From NCBI GenBank assembly GCA_025716815.1, contig JAIXMN010000010.1, positions 62,001 through 126,000 of the forward strand: a stretch of DNA of 64,000 nt, read 5' to 3'. Below are positions 23,607 through 35,167 of the stretch, one piece after another (within the stretch, counting starts at the first letter, position 1; each line of letters opens with the position of its first letter). Below the pieces are notes generated by a model that saw nothing but the letters and a program-made list of their open reading frames with translations, made no database searches and was not told the origin of the DNA. Both the position numbers and the translations under genes were made by a program. The stretch comes from Dichotomocladium elegans (lineage: Eukaryota > Mucoromycota > Mucoromycetes > Mucorales > Lichtheimiaceae).

Positions 23607-23927
23607 ACATCGTAACCGTACCCAAAATCAAAAAGTAATGTATGTTATTTCGTTAATGAGCATGGGTTGCAAATATGAAGAGCGAGTTATCGCCTTCTGT
23701 AAGATAAAAGGGGATGACTTTACAAGACGCCCTGATGGGGTAAAGGGTGCCCTTTATTGACGTTAATGCGAAAAGGTTGGATAGTGGCTAGAGGAGAGAT
23801 GTCTTTTTTTCTGGGGAGTGGGGGGGGTAAATAGTTCTTTTTTTCTCCGTTACCCGTATTTGTTCCATGTTCTTCCTTTGGTATTTGCTTAAAAGTTCAG
23901 TCCTCTTTACCGCATCATTCATTCTCT
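23607..23927. other. Convergent 3' flanks of COX20 and the perilipin-like gene
   Basis: About 320 bases between convergent genes, with homopolymer T and G runs (about 23803-23826). No gene seen. Confidence 0.4.
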
Positions 23928-25181
23928 TCAGTGATCCGCCTTGCCGATGCCAAGGAACTCGACGGGGGCTTTGAGGTCCTGTTTGGCCTTTTCGCGCAAG
24001 CTATCGGTGTACAGCTTAATTTGAGACTCGACATTCCGGAGGACGGGCAGGAGCTGACTCTGGATGTGCTGGGCGACTGTCTTGACCTTATCAAGAGAGG
24101 AGACATCTGTTCTGGCGTACTGCACCTTGGCGAATTCGTACTGCTGGGCAGATGCTTCGGAAAGGCTTTGGAGGCGACGCTTGATGTGGTCTGGGAAAGC
24201 TATCTTTTCCTGGATAGCGGTGCTGATGGTGTGGAGATCCTTAATTAGCACCTGTTGAAGTTGCTGGAAGCGGATCTGGATCGTCTGCGGCACAAAACGG
24301 TCCTGGAAGGCCTTGGAATAGACAAAAACGGACTGACGCAGTGTCTCCTGCACAAATTGCAGGCGTTCCAGCATGGCCTGGGTCACTTCGGACGATTGAG
24401 ACAGCTTGATAAGGTCCCCGCGCGAGCGCGGTACAGCATTCACGACATTCACGGTTTGCTCAGCTACGCGCGCACGTACACGGGCAGTAAACGTGTTGAG
24501 TAGCATGTATGCACGCCCGGCGTGCGTAGCTGCCGATGATTCGGACTTGTGTTCGCTGTCGCATTCTGGCTGTTGTGCAGGGAGGTACCAGTTGAGAGCA
24601 GACTCAATCTGATCAATGGCGGTGGTGATACGCTGGTTGGTGGCTGTGGCAGCGTCCTTGGCGGGAGAGGTGACAGTCGCTTCGAACTGTGAGCGGACAC
24701 GCTGGATGACATGGGCAGGAGGTGTCTTGACAGAGCTCACGACCTCGGCTGTGGGCATAGTGACAACAGGAAAGCGCTCCTGGATCAAGTCCAGGGACTT
24801 GCAGCCTAGTTCGTCTGCACGCTGCACATGTGGCTGGATATAGGTCGCGTAGGCCGTCTGGGCATACCGGGGCTGATAAGCACTCATTGTATGGAGGGTG
24901 TCGTTGGCCTTGGAGAGCGCATAGGTGGCCACAGGCGACTGCTTAGCATATGCCTTCACGGTCGAAACACCATCTTTTACAATCGGATAGGAACTCACGC
25001 GCGCGAAGAAACCGGACCCGGCCCTGGTCGTATCCTGTCCAGTATCAGCGGCGAATCCATTGGACTCAATATGCTTGACATCATGGTGTACTACGCCCCC
25101 GAGCTGTGAGACACGGGCTAATGCGATAAGAAAATTGAAGTTCATACCATTTCCATGCGGAGGGGAGTGGTTTATCGCCAT
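23928..25181 (-). CDS. Perilipin-like lipid-droplet protein
   Basis: Single-exon frame of 417 residues from the ATG before AINHSPP. The core (about residues 55-150) has FFARVSSYPIVKDG, YALSKANDTL, the repeated Tyr-rich stretch and ERFPVVTMPTAEVV, typical of the PAT domain of perilipins and fungal MPL1-like proteins. The rest is amphipathic helix with many Gln/Ser residues and long coiled stretches, ending in APVEFLGIGKADH. Perilipins coat lipid droplets and control access of lipases. The first 50 residues do not resemble the family, and an intron-like stretch (GTATGA...CACAG, about 25147-25104) lies there. Splicing it shifts the frame unless another start is used, so the true N-terminus is uncertain. 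Confidence 0.82.
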   Translation of the reverse strand: MAINHSPPHGNGMNFNFLIALARVSQLGGVVHHDVKHIESNGFAADTGQDTTRAGSGFFARVSSYPIVKDGVSTVKAYAKQSPVATYALSKANDTLHTMSAYQPRYAQTAYATYIQPHVQRADELGCKSLDLIQERFPVVTMPTAEVVSSVKTPPAHVIQRVRSQFEATVTSPAKDAATATNQRITTAIDQIESALNWYLPAQQPECDSEHKSESSAATHAGRAYMLLNTFTARVRARVAEQTVNVVNAVPRSRGDLIKLSQSSEVTQAMLERLQFVQETLRQSVFVYSKAFQDRFVPQTIQIRFQQLQQVLIKDLHTISTAIQEKIAFPDHIKRRLQSLSEASAQQYEFAKVQYARTDVSSLDKVKTVAQHIQSQLLPVLRNVESQIKLYTDSLREKAKQDLKAPVEFLGIGKADH

Positions 25182-27165
25182 ATTGGTTTCGTTCAGCGAT
25201 TCAAGGGAGCTGGTTCGAGGGGGGAAGGCGTTATGGAGCAAAGTAGGAATGAGAGAGGAAAGAAGAAAGGAAGAAAAAAGAAAGGCGAGGGAGTTATTAA
25301 AGCGTGAGAGTGGGACGTTCACAAAACGGAACTCGGTATGGAAGCCGGAAGCTTGTCGCTCGTGCAAAACCCCCGCCATCCACATCAGGCATAATAAACA
25401 ACTGCATCGCAACTTTCATCTATTCTCCCTACTCCATGATCATTAATCTTCTCATTCGATGCAGGTATCTGACGGGATCGCGCACTCGTCTACGGATCTT
25501 GCAAAAACACCCCACTCTGTTGGTAGCAAAAGAGGGAAGCACTTCAAGAGCCTAGAATTTCCCCCAATAAGGGATACCTGAAACGGAAAGACAGCCTATT
25601 AGTCTTCACATGATGATACACAACTTTCAAAATGGATCCACTAGAGAGAGCATTGACCAGCTTAGAAAGTCTCATTTGCATCTGGGATTAAAATAAAAGG
25701 TCGCGCTTCTTTGTAACAATTCCATGTGAAAGAAAACAAAAAGGTACAACACAGACAGTAAATACGCTGGTTGTCCCATCCAATTGGCTAAATGGGCCCT
25801 CCGGAAATCTCAGATATTTTACCACTTCCTGCCGCTTTTTGGTATAACAGGGAAGAATCTTCCTTCATCATGCGTGATTATTGATGATATGAAATCATCT
25901 AGAAGTTTGAAAAATATAGAAAAAAAAACTCGAGACGCCGTAGCACAGCAACATTAATAGGCGTACAGGTTCCCTACGTAACCTCTCGTCCCGCGGCTGT
26001 TACGCTTGTGGGATCTACGGACATACACCACACAGTATGCATCCCCGTGTTTGGTTTCTGCCGACTCGCAATATTCCAATCACAGCAAGGCGAAAGCCAT
26101 ATTTTCTGCTGCTGTTATATATTCCTTTCTGGCTATATGGGTTATCGCCAAGCTCGAGCATCTTCAGCATGAATCCAAATACTTCAAATGATTTTGTTTG
26201 CAATGCAAGGTCAAAAGCCAAAGCACTCCAGCAGCAATAAATTGACAGAGATGGCTCTCATCCTCTAACCGTTCTTATAGTCATCTTTTAGAATATTGAT
26301 GCTGACAAACATCATAATTTAAGGCAACAGCACATATGCGTTCAATCCGTCGATAGATAGGCTCAGCATATATGTTTCAAAAGGACATCCAACATAGCTG
26401 TCATCGTGTCACCAGCTCATTTTTGCACCGTCACTATCAACCGCTCTTCGTCCTACATTTTATTTTTTATATCCACCAAAATCACGATGCTTGTTTCAAC
26501 CGACAAAATGTGCATAAAGTGTATGTGCATATGTATATATGCATGCATGCATGTATGTATGTATGTATTTTACAAACGCAAAGATGTGTTCCTCATCCAG
26601 TTTCTCTCTCTGAGCTTGTATATGCATGCAATGTTAACAAAGCGACAAGGGGTAGAAAGATATATATGTACACGGGTCGGTTAAACTTTGAAGACAGGCC
26701 GCGAACCTTAATATACTGTATCAACTGCAATATGCCGCCTAGAAAACAGAGCAATTTGAATACTCTCCTGAGAATGTGATTCTGTGTTGATGCCATGAGT
26801 ACGTAACTACCCGTGGACGTTTGCGACATATTTTGCAATGATTCCACTTTCTTTGGTGGGGAGGTGCGGACGACTAGCTATTGAGCATATAATGCAAATC
26901 GATAAAGACGATCACAAAAACGATGTCAGATAAGCGGACCTGTTCAACCCTCCCCCCCAATAAACACGCACACACACACACCAATCACGCTCAGACATCA
27001 AACACGGCATGTTAACCTATTTGAGTTTGACACAATTTCCCGGTGCAGTAGCACAGATATCAACCCTATCGACTACTGTACAGTGCTTACAACAAGTAAT
27101 GTCACAGCCAATCAAAATCAATGTCGCTGGCCAATTTGAAAGGATATCACTGGTCAACCAAGGCA
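25182..27165. other. Gene-poor region upstream of the perilipin-like gene
   Basis: Beyond the promoter next to 25181 I find no supported gene over 2 kb. Open frames such as 26372-26779 (+) are AT-rich and include simple repeats (ATGC/ATGT at 26541-26568, CA at about 26968-26983). No family motif was seen. Confidence 0.4.
26541..26568 (+). repeat. (GCAT/GTAT)n microsatellite
   Basis: A run of GCAT units passes into GTAT units. It is simple-sequence DNA in a gene-poor tract. Confidence 0.8.
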
Positions 27166-27228
27166 TAAGGTAAGGCAGGTAAGGCAGGTAATGCCAAGGT
27201 GAGGCATACAGCAATGTAAGGCAGGCAG
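27161..27228 (+). repeat. Short tandem repeat of a GTAAGGCAG-type unit
   Basis: Several direct copies of a 9-10 base unit (ggtaaggca, ggtaaggca, ggtaatgcc, tgtaaggcag) with imperfect copies between them. It borders the degenerate coding remnant that begins near 27255. Confidence 0.7.
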
Positions 27229-27254
27229 ATTAGGAAGCTCCGCTACTTTGGTTA

Positions 27255-28405
27255 TCATTTTTTATTGGGAATTCGAATGAACGGTCTGGGTCGTAGAATT
27301 AGGTGCACAATTTTCATAAGGAGATGAGAGAAACTTTCTTGGGTCTTGACACTGATCACAAATAAACGTAGCAATGAACATGTAGAAAGCTCGATGTATC
27401 GGTGAGCAAATCTGGGAAGAGGAAGGAAAGAAAAAAAATAAGGTAATGACGGCAATAATTGTGCCGAATCTTCAAATGGACATTTTCTTGCGAACTTTGG
27501 ACATGGTGAAGAGTTGGCCGAATTTTGACGCGGCAAAGTTAATGTATAGCGGCTCTTGGCACTCGCAACATCGTGGACAGGTAGATAAACTCGATGAAAA
27601 ACCTCAAGGATTTTCGGGACGTTTGGTAATTCAGTCATCGCATATAAGCCCTTGGCTGGCAATGTCAGGAGATAAAATTGTATAGTTTGACCGATGATTT
27701 GAATTCCAAATATCCCTTGCATCCATTGGCGGTCCAAGGCATCTTTGCAAAAGATAACCACGTTCAACAACTCCTTGTATAAAACAATGTCGTCATCTTC
27801 ATGGATAGCAGGTTTAGCCTCACCCTATACCAGGCTTGACTTCCACTGTACGCAGCAGCACTTGATAATGCATAAATCCGGTCGATTTGAAGCATTATTG
27901 ATCCACCGTAAACAAATCCTTTAATCAGGATCATCAAACAAACCGATGAGAAATGGATCATTGAACCTAGAACGCAATCCAGTTTCTTTGGCATCTTCAT
28001 CCATTGGTGCACGCATAAGCTTCATTATCAAGCCGCCTACGGCCCTTGGCAAACTTGTGTCTATATTCATCCAATAACTTCTTCCATCTGGCATCGGCTT
28101 CCTCACGATCGATAGTTTTGTTTATGAGATCGTCAATTATACACAATACGTTGCTCACCGCATCCGCAGTCACGGGTTTACGTCTGATCCCGTACAAATC
28201 TTGAATCCAGTCGTTGGTCATCTCGCATTCTCCAGACGTGAAGAGCTGTTGTAGTGTTTAGGATATTTGTTTGGCATGATGAGCAGAATTGACGTCGCCG
28301 CCAACGCAAGATGTACATTTTTCTCAAGCGAAGCTTCCATTTTTCTTGTTTCAAAGAAGTCTGAAGGTTGAAGAAAGCTTGAGCCAAATCAAAGCTGTCA
28401 ATCAC
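27255..28405 (-). pseudogene. Degenerate copy of a fungal multicopy hypothetical gene
   Basis: Minus-strand pieces in different frames follow each other without room for introns. They are a segment with SFDLAQAF and WRRRQFCSSC (from about 28405), then NDWIQDLYGI and REEADARWKKLL, then GGLIMKLMRAP, then DALDRQW and GIQIIGQTIQFY with GLYAMTE (about 27745-27560). The last motif set recalls hypothetical proteins that occur in many copies in Mucorales genomes, but this is from memory and unverified. Frame changes and stops between the pieces mark it as broken. I cannot assign a function. Confidence 0.5.
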
Positions 28406-31022
28406 AAAACGATCAGGACCAGGGTGAAGAAATATGATACCCTCAACAGAGAGTTCTTTATCGCTAAGACGCTTTCACTTAGTTGAAGAGGAATTGTCCA
28501 TTAAATTCCGAGAGGTGTCATCGCCGTGGCATTCTATATTGGAAGAATTCCTATTAAAGTCACCGCGAATGCACTGTTGGCGTTGTGGGAGCAGGTAATC
28601 ATAGCTCACAGTTCAAAAATCATCTGATAAGTCATTAAAATTACTATGATGGTCGGTACAGCATGGGCAGGCAAAAAGATCTACGTATCACAGATCCAGT
28701 GTTTAAATCATTAGAACGTTGCCGCAAGTACAGGTGTTTTTGCTGTTGTATCGACGTGTCAGTTTCAAATGAGCAGGGAATACATATCCATGGCCATCTC
28801 GAAGGTGATCGCGCAGTTTTCTGGTGTGCTGAATACATGGGTGCAGCCATTGCTCTCGAAGCAGCGATTAACGAGGCACACAGATAGATTTGAACTTTAA
28901 TTCGAATTTGAAGCAAACGACGAAAAACCTAGACGATCTAGGCCAACAGCTAAACTTTGTGGCAAACGATGCTTCAATCTGTTGAGACCAATTTATGCTT
29001 ACTTAGCAGGCGATCACTGGGCATTTGACGATATCAATTTCCACCGCACTTCGAACAAAGGCAACAATGATATCATTGTCTTCGTCGATTGTATCATTCG
29101 CAAGAAAATTGAAGGCGCAAGTAAAGACTGTGGCTTCTATATTCTCGGTACACAACTGGAAATAAACAGTTGTATCTCTGAGAGGTTGAGCTTCTCGCCA
29201 TTCTCACTAATGTTTGCTTGACGAATTAGTATGAAGGTCTACCGACGTAATGGTGCCGTTGAGAGCAGAGCGTCGATACAACAGGAACTATGGAACGTGC
29301 CGCGTATATGCTAATTCCGTCTTTCCTGTCTTGAAACAAAGAGCGGATGAATATGGTGATAAACAAAAGAAAATATTCGGCCAAAATATCAATTAATGGA
29401 TTTTCCGGAGCGGAGCCACGTGATGGAGCGGGTCCAGGACTGAAGAAGCAAACTGGCCCCCATTTTTCAAGGACCTTGCACAGTACTGCGCAAGACACAA
29501 GGTGAAGCTTATTGACCAAGACGAAGTTATCCGTCAAGACGTGTTATATAAAGTATAAACTATAATTGCACACAAAGGACAACCAGGAAATCGACAGTAC
29601 TTGGCATGATGGAAAAGCTACTGCCGCTGAAGACGGCAATGGCTAACACCTGATAAGCTCATTGATCCTGGCTTTATTATCGAATACTAGCATCGACTGC
29701 GAAAAAATGAATCAAAGGCTGACACCATTTCTTCCAGTACGCTATCGCCTAAAAAGGACAGTTCACCTCGCAAGCAACGATCCCGATCAAATAATGCCGA
29801 TCACAATACTCTTCAAGGAGATGCCAAAGAAGATGGCTAGAATCCAGTCAACATCACGTAATCAACCATGCTCTCTTCCTATTTCCAATTGTTCCAATCT
29901 GGAGGGGATAATGTCGCATAGATGACTACGGATTGAAGGATCCATGACACCGCGTTATAACCGGATCCATTTCCACAGACTTTTCCCTCTCTTTCTCTCC
30001 CACTAGATTCTTATGAGGTTTTACCGACGTGGGGATGGTCTGAAAGGAACAAGGTCACATAGTCTATGGTATTGATCACCTATACACACAGAGCATCTTA
30101 TCTGTAATAGTGCTAATGCTGGTTGAGCATGAATATTCAACTACTTTGCTGCCGCTGCTGCAGTCATACACTTTTTTTGATTTTCAGATCAAAAAACTTG
30201 CTTTATCCTGGATGGTGTAACGCAGATAATCCCGCTTTGTTTTTGCGTCTTTCATATGAATATCTTCGTTTTTCGGCTTTTTCTAACAAAGGTGGGCAAG
30301 TCAGAGAACATTCGTTGGGGACTGAATTTCCCACGTAATCTGTATGAATAGCAATAGTCCCAATAGCAAATCCATTCAGATCAACTATGTAGTCCATAGG
30401 CTCAGGGCCACCATTCTCATCAATAATATTCCCATGTCCGTCTTCATATAAAATATGTATTCATGGTGAAATTGTAGAAGTTTGGAAAAGAAAATAATAC
30501 CGGCAGGAGAAAAACGTCAATGCTTTATATTTTAGGTAATCTCTAACCAAGCGACAGCCGTCTTTGGTTGAACAATGACATTTAATTGTTGGAAGCACTG
30601 TACCAACGCTAAAAGGGTGATAAAGAACTCAGCGGTTATGCCTCCTACAGCACCCCCACCCAAAAAGAAAAAAGAAAAAATATATCTCACCATAGTTGGC
30701 TTAGGTGCATTAGACCGCATGAGCAAGGGTATTTCAGCGAGGAAATCAGATTATTACTTCTATTTTACATTCGATAATATTATTCATCAACATATACAAA
30801 TATGAGAAATGGGGTGTAAGCAAGTACAAGATAATGAACAATGCAGGGAGGGTGGTTTTTTAGAGTTGGCAGCCAAAATAGCTATAATGGTACGAGAAAG
30901 ACGAATGGAAGAACGTATGACGATGAAGGTTTAGGTGATATTGAAGGAAGGCCTGCTTCGAATCCGTGAGGGTGGAAGGGGAGAGCTCTCGTTTGTCAAA
31001 GGTCATTTGATGCATGCAAGCA
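28406..31022. other. Gene-poor region with unassigned remnants
   Basis: No supported gene. A plus-strand frame at 28663-28887 (containing RITDPVFKSLERC and VFWCAEYMGA) and one at 28982-29221 look protein-like but are short, are not joined by credible introns and are unrecognised. They may be further remnants like the pseudogene to the left. The rest is AT-rich. Confidence 0.35.
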
Positions 31023-33392
31023 TCACTGCACTGGTGACCGGCTATCCATCGCCATGTCGTCTGCTCCAGATGACGTGAGCCATGAACAGGCAAGGACCAG
31101 CAATGCAGTCCCGACCACGTCAATGCCTGCCGTTCTGCGTGGACACAACACATAATAATGAGCAGAAGATTAGCAAAATTAGAAAAGCCCATAAACTTAC
31201 AAGTAAGGTAGAACATAGGTATCGGGATCGTAGCCGAATCTCCAAAACGCAAGAGTCATATATTTGCCAAATTTTAGGCTGATGTATGTCTGTCCACAAG
31301 GTCAGAGAGAAAAATGGGTTAGAGACCTTCGATGTCAATGCCCCTCGACCGCGCCTATTATACAACTTACGCAGATCATAGTGACCATGAAGTAAGCAAC
31401 GAAGAACCAAACATTGTAGTTGAGTTGGCCCATCTGGAACACCCAAATAATGGTGAGAAACACTATCTGTACAGGGATATTCATCGCAAGGAGCGTCCAT
31501 TCAACAGCATTGTAATCCTCCTTCGTCTCACAATGGAGGCTAGTGCTAATCCGTGATGCATAAATCGACCCAAGGTTGCCCGCCAAGCCGATCAGGACTG
31601 GGGTAAGCAGGGCAATGCCCTTGTATACGTCCACGTATTTTTCAAGTACCACGCCAGCCAGGCTATTATTGTTTCGAGAGTATCCCTTATCTCAGTAATC
31701 TTATATACCTTTGCTTATCATATTAAAAAAAAAAAGTTACCTGGAGATAATCATGGCAACCAAGATAGGGGTCCAGCCGACGAAGAGGAGGTCCTTCACA
31801 TTCACGTTGCGCCACACAACGATCCCGAAGATAGGCAGAAAGATCAGCATGAGTATGACGAGCATTGTGCTTATAAGGGTGCCTTTTTTGCATGGAAGTG
31901 AGCCCAATATTCTGGAAAAGGAACATGGATGTATAACTAAAGACATACTCATCTGATTCTGCAGTACGACCGCGCAACCACCCAGCAAAACCAACGTTAC
32001 GATATCGCCAGTAGAAGATGCCATGGGACAAGCAATGTTATCTGCCGTCAATAGATTAGCAGATGTTTAGGCTTTTTCATGATCGACATAAAACAACTTT
32101 TTTTCAAGCACGCGTTTACCTGGGTTGACATGAAGCCGGCGACAAAGGAGTATAAGGCCACACATGAATGCGCCCAAAACGGCACTTGATACTGCTGCAG
32201 ATATCATGGCACTCGAGATCATGTACATGCTTTCATAATAGGTGCTTGCATTGCCTCCAGGCTTGGTGATAAGGCCCAGTGCAAAAGAAGCGATCCCAGC
32301 AACCGCCCCTGCTACAAGAGCTTGTATCTGGAGGAGAGCTAGGTTGCCGACGACGAGCGAGCGACGCGTTGGACCGTGATCAAGCTCTCCCAAATTGGCC
32401 TATATTCATATTATGATGCTTTTGATTAGTAGTAGATCGGGGTCAGGGCCCTAAATGGGAAAGAAGAGAAAAATGCGGGCATGTGCAGCGCAGCTGCGCA
32501 TGTAGGTGTGTTTGAATTACCGAAGTCGAGAACCGTGCTGCGAGATTCATTTCCAAGTTGCCCTTGAGGTTGAGCAGAATCGGAAGGAGAATAAATAATT
32601 CTGGCGTCTTGAGAAATACATCCCAAGTCTATGTATCGAATATGGGTTCATATTTCCGCCTGGTTGTTGCTCTCCTGTACTCGCAATTTGAAGTAAACTG
32701 ACCTGGAACTTATCCATGAGGACACCAGCCATAATTAAACCAATGACGGAAATGATGAGGGATGGAAATGCCTGTGCTGGCAAGGTCAGATATTTGTGTA
32801 ACCATGATCTTGATTTGAAATCAAATGAAGCGATGAAGGACCAGAAAAAAAGTATTTTGTAAAGAAGACGAAGTAACACGATGGTTCTCATGTCACAATA
32901 TATTGTACCAAGAGGAGGAGAGAAAAGGGTAAGGATGAAAGGTTTTATACTCGCCTCTTATAACGGGGTTACCCGAAAGGAGACGAGCGAAAGGTAGGGA
33001 GAATACTAGCAGATAGCATAGAAGAAGAAAAATGAAAATAAGGGGGAGTCGGAAGAAAGCATGAGACTTACTTCAATAGCCATTGATGTTGCAAGATTGG
33101 CTCCCTTTTCCTGTTTATCATTCATGATATTTGAGCCGTCATTGTTGCTGTCGTTATCGTGGTGAAGAAAAGGCGTGGACATGGAAGTCCGGTCGCGTTG
33201 GCTATCCATGCTCATACGATCTAAAGCTTGGAATTCAAGGTCTGAATATTGCCGATTGGCCGTTGACCTAGGAATGAATTCATCTTCTGTCGGATCATCT
33301 ACGCGTTCCTCATTTTCTGACGGTGCTGGAGCTGCTTCTGTTCCTGACAGTTCTATGTAGTCTGCACCATAGCGTCGTTTTGGAGGGTGCAT
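31023..33392 (-). CDS. SLC41/MgtE-family divalent-cation (Mg2+) transporter
   Basis: Nine exons on the minus strand: 33392-33072, 32771-32703, 32628-32521, 32399-32120, 32041-31949, 31882-31741, 31662-31371, 31289-31201, 31134-31023, in frame for 501 residues. A ~110-residue polar N-terminus is followed by about ten membrane segments in two repeats. Family signatures are [36 protein letters not shown] and the second-repeat equivalents [15 protein letters not shown] and [23 protein letters not shown]. The two repeats with N-P-D-N...GD and D-P-D...D mark the MgtE-like pore half of SLC41 proteins, which move Mg2+ across membranes. Intron 1 is long (300 nt). The exon 5/6 junction uses an AAAAAAG acceptor, because a nearer TTCCAG would leave a 37-nt intron and the wrong frame. 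The substrate is inferred from the family. Confidence 0.93.
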
Positions 33393-34315
33393 TGTCAGAT
33401 AGACAAGGATGTGCGAACAAGAAGGCGGAAGGTAGGAGGAAAGATAGCAAGTAGGGCGGGAAAGAGGAAAAGAGAGCCGAAAGACTGCGGGTTGAGGTGC
33501 GATGGGTATATCCACGCACGCGCAGAGAAACACACACACACAGAAAGAGAGAGAGAGGTGTTTGTAAAAGAAGGAACGTTTCGAACTAAGAGTGATAGGT
33601 GTGTACTTGTGGACCTGCAGAGGTAATCTATTTTAGGCGTTTTGCTGGGATGAGCCATTTGCGCCGAAAGAGAGAGACAAATGCGTTCGGTATTACAATG
33701 TCCGGCCTCCGCCTCTTCTTTGGACTCCCAGCTTATGCGCTTCTACTGTTATGTCAAAGCTGCTCGTCTAAGGATCCTTTTTCATACCAACACTATCCTT
33801 GGGGTCGTTCTTGATCGAGAAATCCAAAACAAGGTGAGAGAGTATTGACCGTATGGATTGAGCGCTGGTCGGACTAAAAGAAGCGGATGCTGAAACTCTT
33901 GGTGATCCAGCCCTATCCTTCCGCTATAGTTCGGGGTCGTCGCCGAGCGATCATGCTACTACTGTACTAGCGACAGCGACCTGACTATCCTCGGTATTTG
34001 AGCCGTGTGCTGGCGCATAAACAAGGCCAAATCAATATTGAAATCTAGGTATTATACCGAATGCTCTCGTGCACAGCCTTACATGCATGGTCCCTGTCTG
34101 TTATCAGGGCGCGAGGCGTTGTGGCTGAGACCTTTATTTTTTGTTTTTGATACACAAACCCAAGTTTTTGCATACACGCTGATTGTACTCTAGAAGCCTC
34201 GCTCATTTACTTGAATCAACGCTACGTAGTCATAGCAATGATGTTTATCCTTTCGTATCTGTTCCGTTTGAGTAACCATATGACGACACACGTAAATATT
34301 GCCATAGGCTGAAAA
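33393..34315. other. Promoter side of the SLC41-like gene, otherwise no gene seen
   Basis: Upstream of the transporter lie purine-rich runs on the plus strand (about 33540-33560, GA repeat). No supported coding sequence was found up to the unassigned ORF that ends at 34316. Confidence 0.4.
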
Positions 34316-35167
34316 TTACTCTTGTGCAGCCGTCACGGGACTTCCAAGGGTCAAGAAGCAGCAGCAATACCGCGTACACATTACTGTAGATTGACAGTTG
34401 GGGTGGAATGGCGCAGTGTAATCTGTTTTATGGTAAAATCCGGCGGTGGTAGGTATAGTAATCATAAGGCAGTGAAATTGCCAAACCGTGTTATCAATGT
34501 CAAGCAGGATTATAATTTTATTCGGTTCCATAATTACCGGAGGAATCCATGCTACCAGGGCTTTATGCTGCTGCACACTAGTATGAAACAGCATAATAAC
34601 ACAATACCGGCTTATGTATTCTTTTAGAAGGGGGTGATTCTTAGTGTCAACGACAACGTAATGAATGCACTTAGCAACAGCTTCCCGACGAAAAAGGGAA
34701 GGGCATTTAGAGCCTTGTTCTAGGCAATTATAAATAAATTCACAACGCTGCCGAGATTGCAAAATTGCCATAGCGGACACCAGTGGGATTTTGATGTGTG
34801 ACTTGGGGAACTGTTGGCAACAAGAAATATGGTATATTGCGTAAGAGGTTAGTCTGAGAAAGGAACGATAAGACATTTGCGATCCTGAATCGTCCTGTAT
34901 CAGGACGAAGTATTCTTGAGGATTTACATTATTGTCCCAAAGAGGCGTGACAGCAATTTCTCTTTCTTTCAGATGCTCCAACTCGTTGCCGCTATACTCA
35001 ATTTTGGACGGTGATGTTGGGTATTGTAGTATTATACACCGTTTTCCAAAATTGAGGTTGTGTTCTAGCAGTTTTGAAGTCGCAGAAATCGGTACGCGTA
35101 GTGACAAAGCAAATATCGCATGCAAGGCGAAGATGCCGCGCAAAAAGACTTCCATCTCTAAATACAT
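34316..35167 (-). CDS. Hypothetical protein, long uninterrupted ORF
   Basis: A 283-codon open frame without stops, long for chance at this base composition. The N-terminus (EVFLRGIFALHAIFALSLRV) is hydrophobic and could be a signal or anchor. The middle has Cys pairs (SCCQQF, CEFIYNCLEQGSKC, AKCIHYVVV). I recognise no family and no splice partners. Nothing in the neighbours suggests a role. It could be a lineage-specific gene, a remnant of a mobile element or a chance frame. Confidence 0.3.
   Translation of the reverse strand: MYLEMEVFLRGIFALHAIFALSLRVPISATSKLLEHNLNFGKRCIILQYPTSPSKIEYSGNELEHLKEREIAVTPLWDNNVNPQEYFVLIQDDSGSQMSYRSFLRLTSYAIYHISCCQQFPKSHIKIPLVSAMAILQSRQRCEFIYNCLEQGSKCPSLFRREAVAKCIHYVVVDTKNHPLLKEYISRYCVIMLFHTSVQQHKALVAWIPPVIMEPNKIIILLDIDNTVWQFHCLMITIPTTAGFYHKTDYTAPFHPNCQSTVMCTRYCCCFLTLGSPVTAAQE

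Noticed and set aside
31900..31948. Earlier splice acceptor (TTCCAG) for SLC41 exon 6
   Set aside because: It would give a 37-nt intron and the wrong frame; the AAAAAAG acceptor at 31883 gives 66 nt and restores the family sequence.
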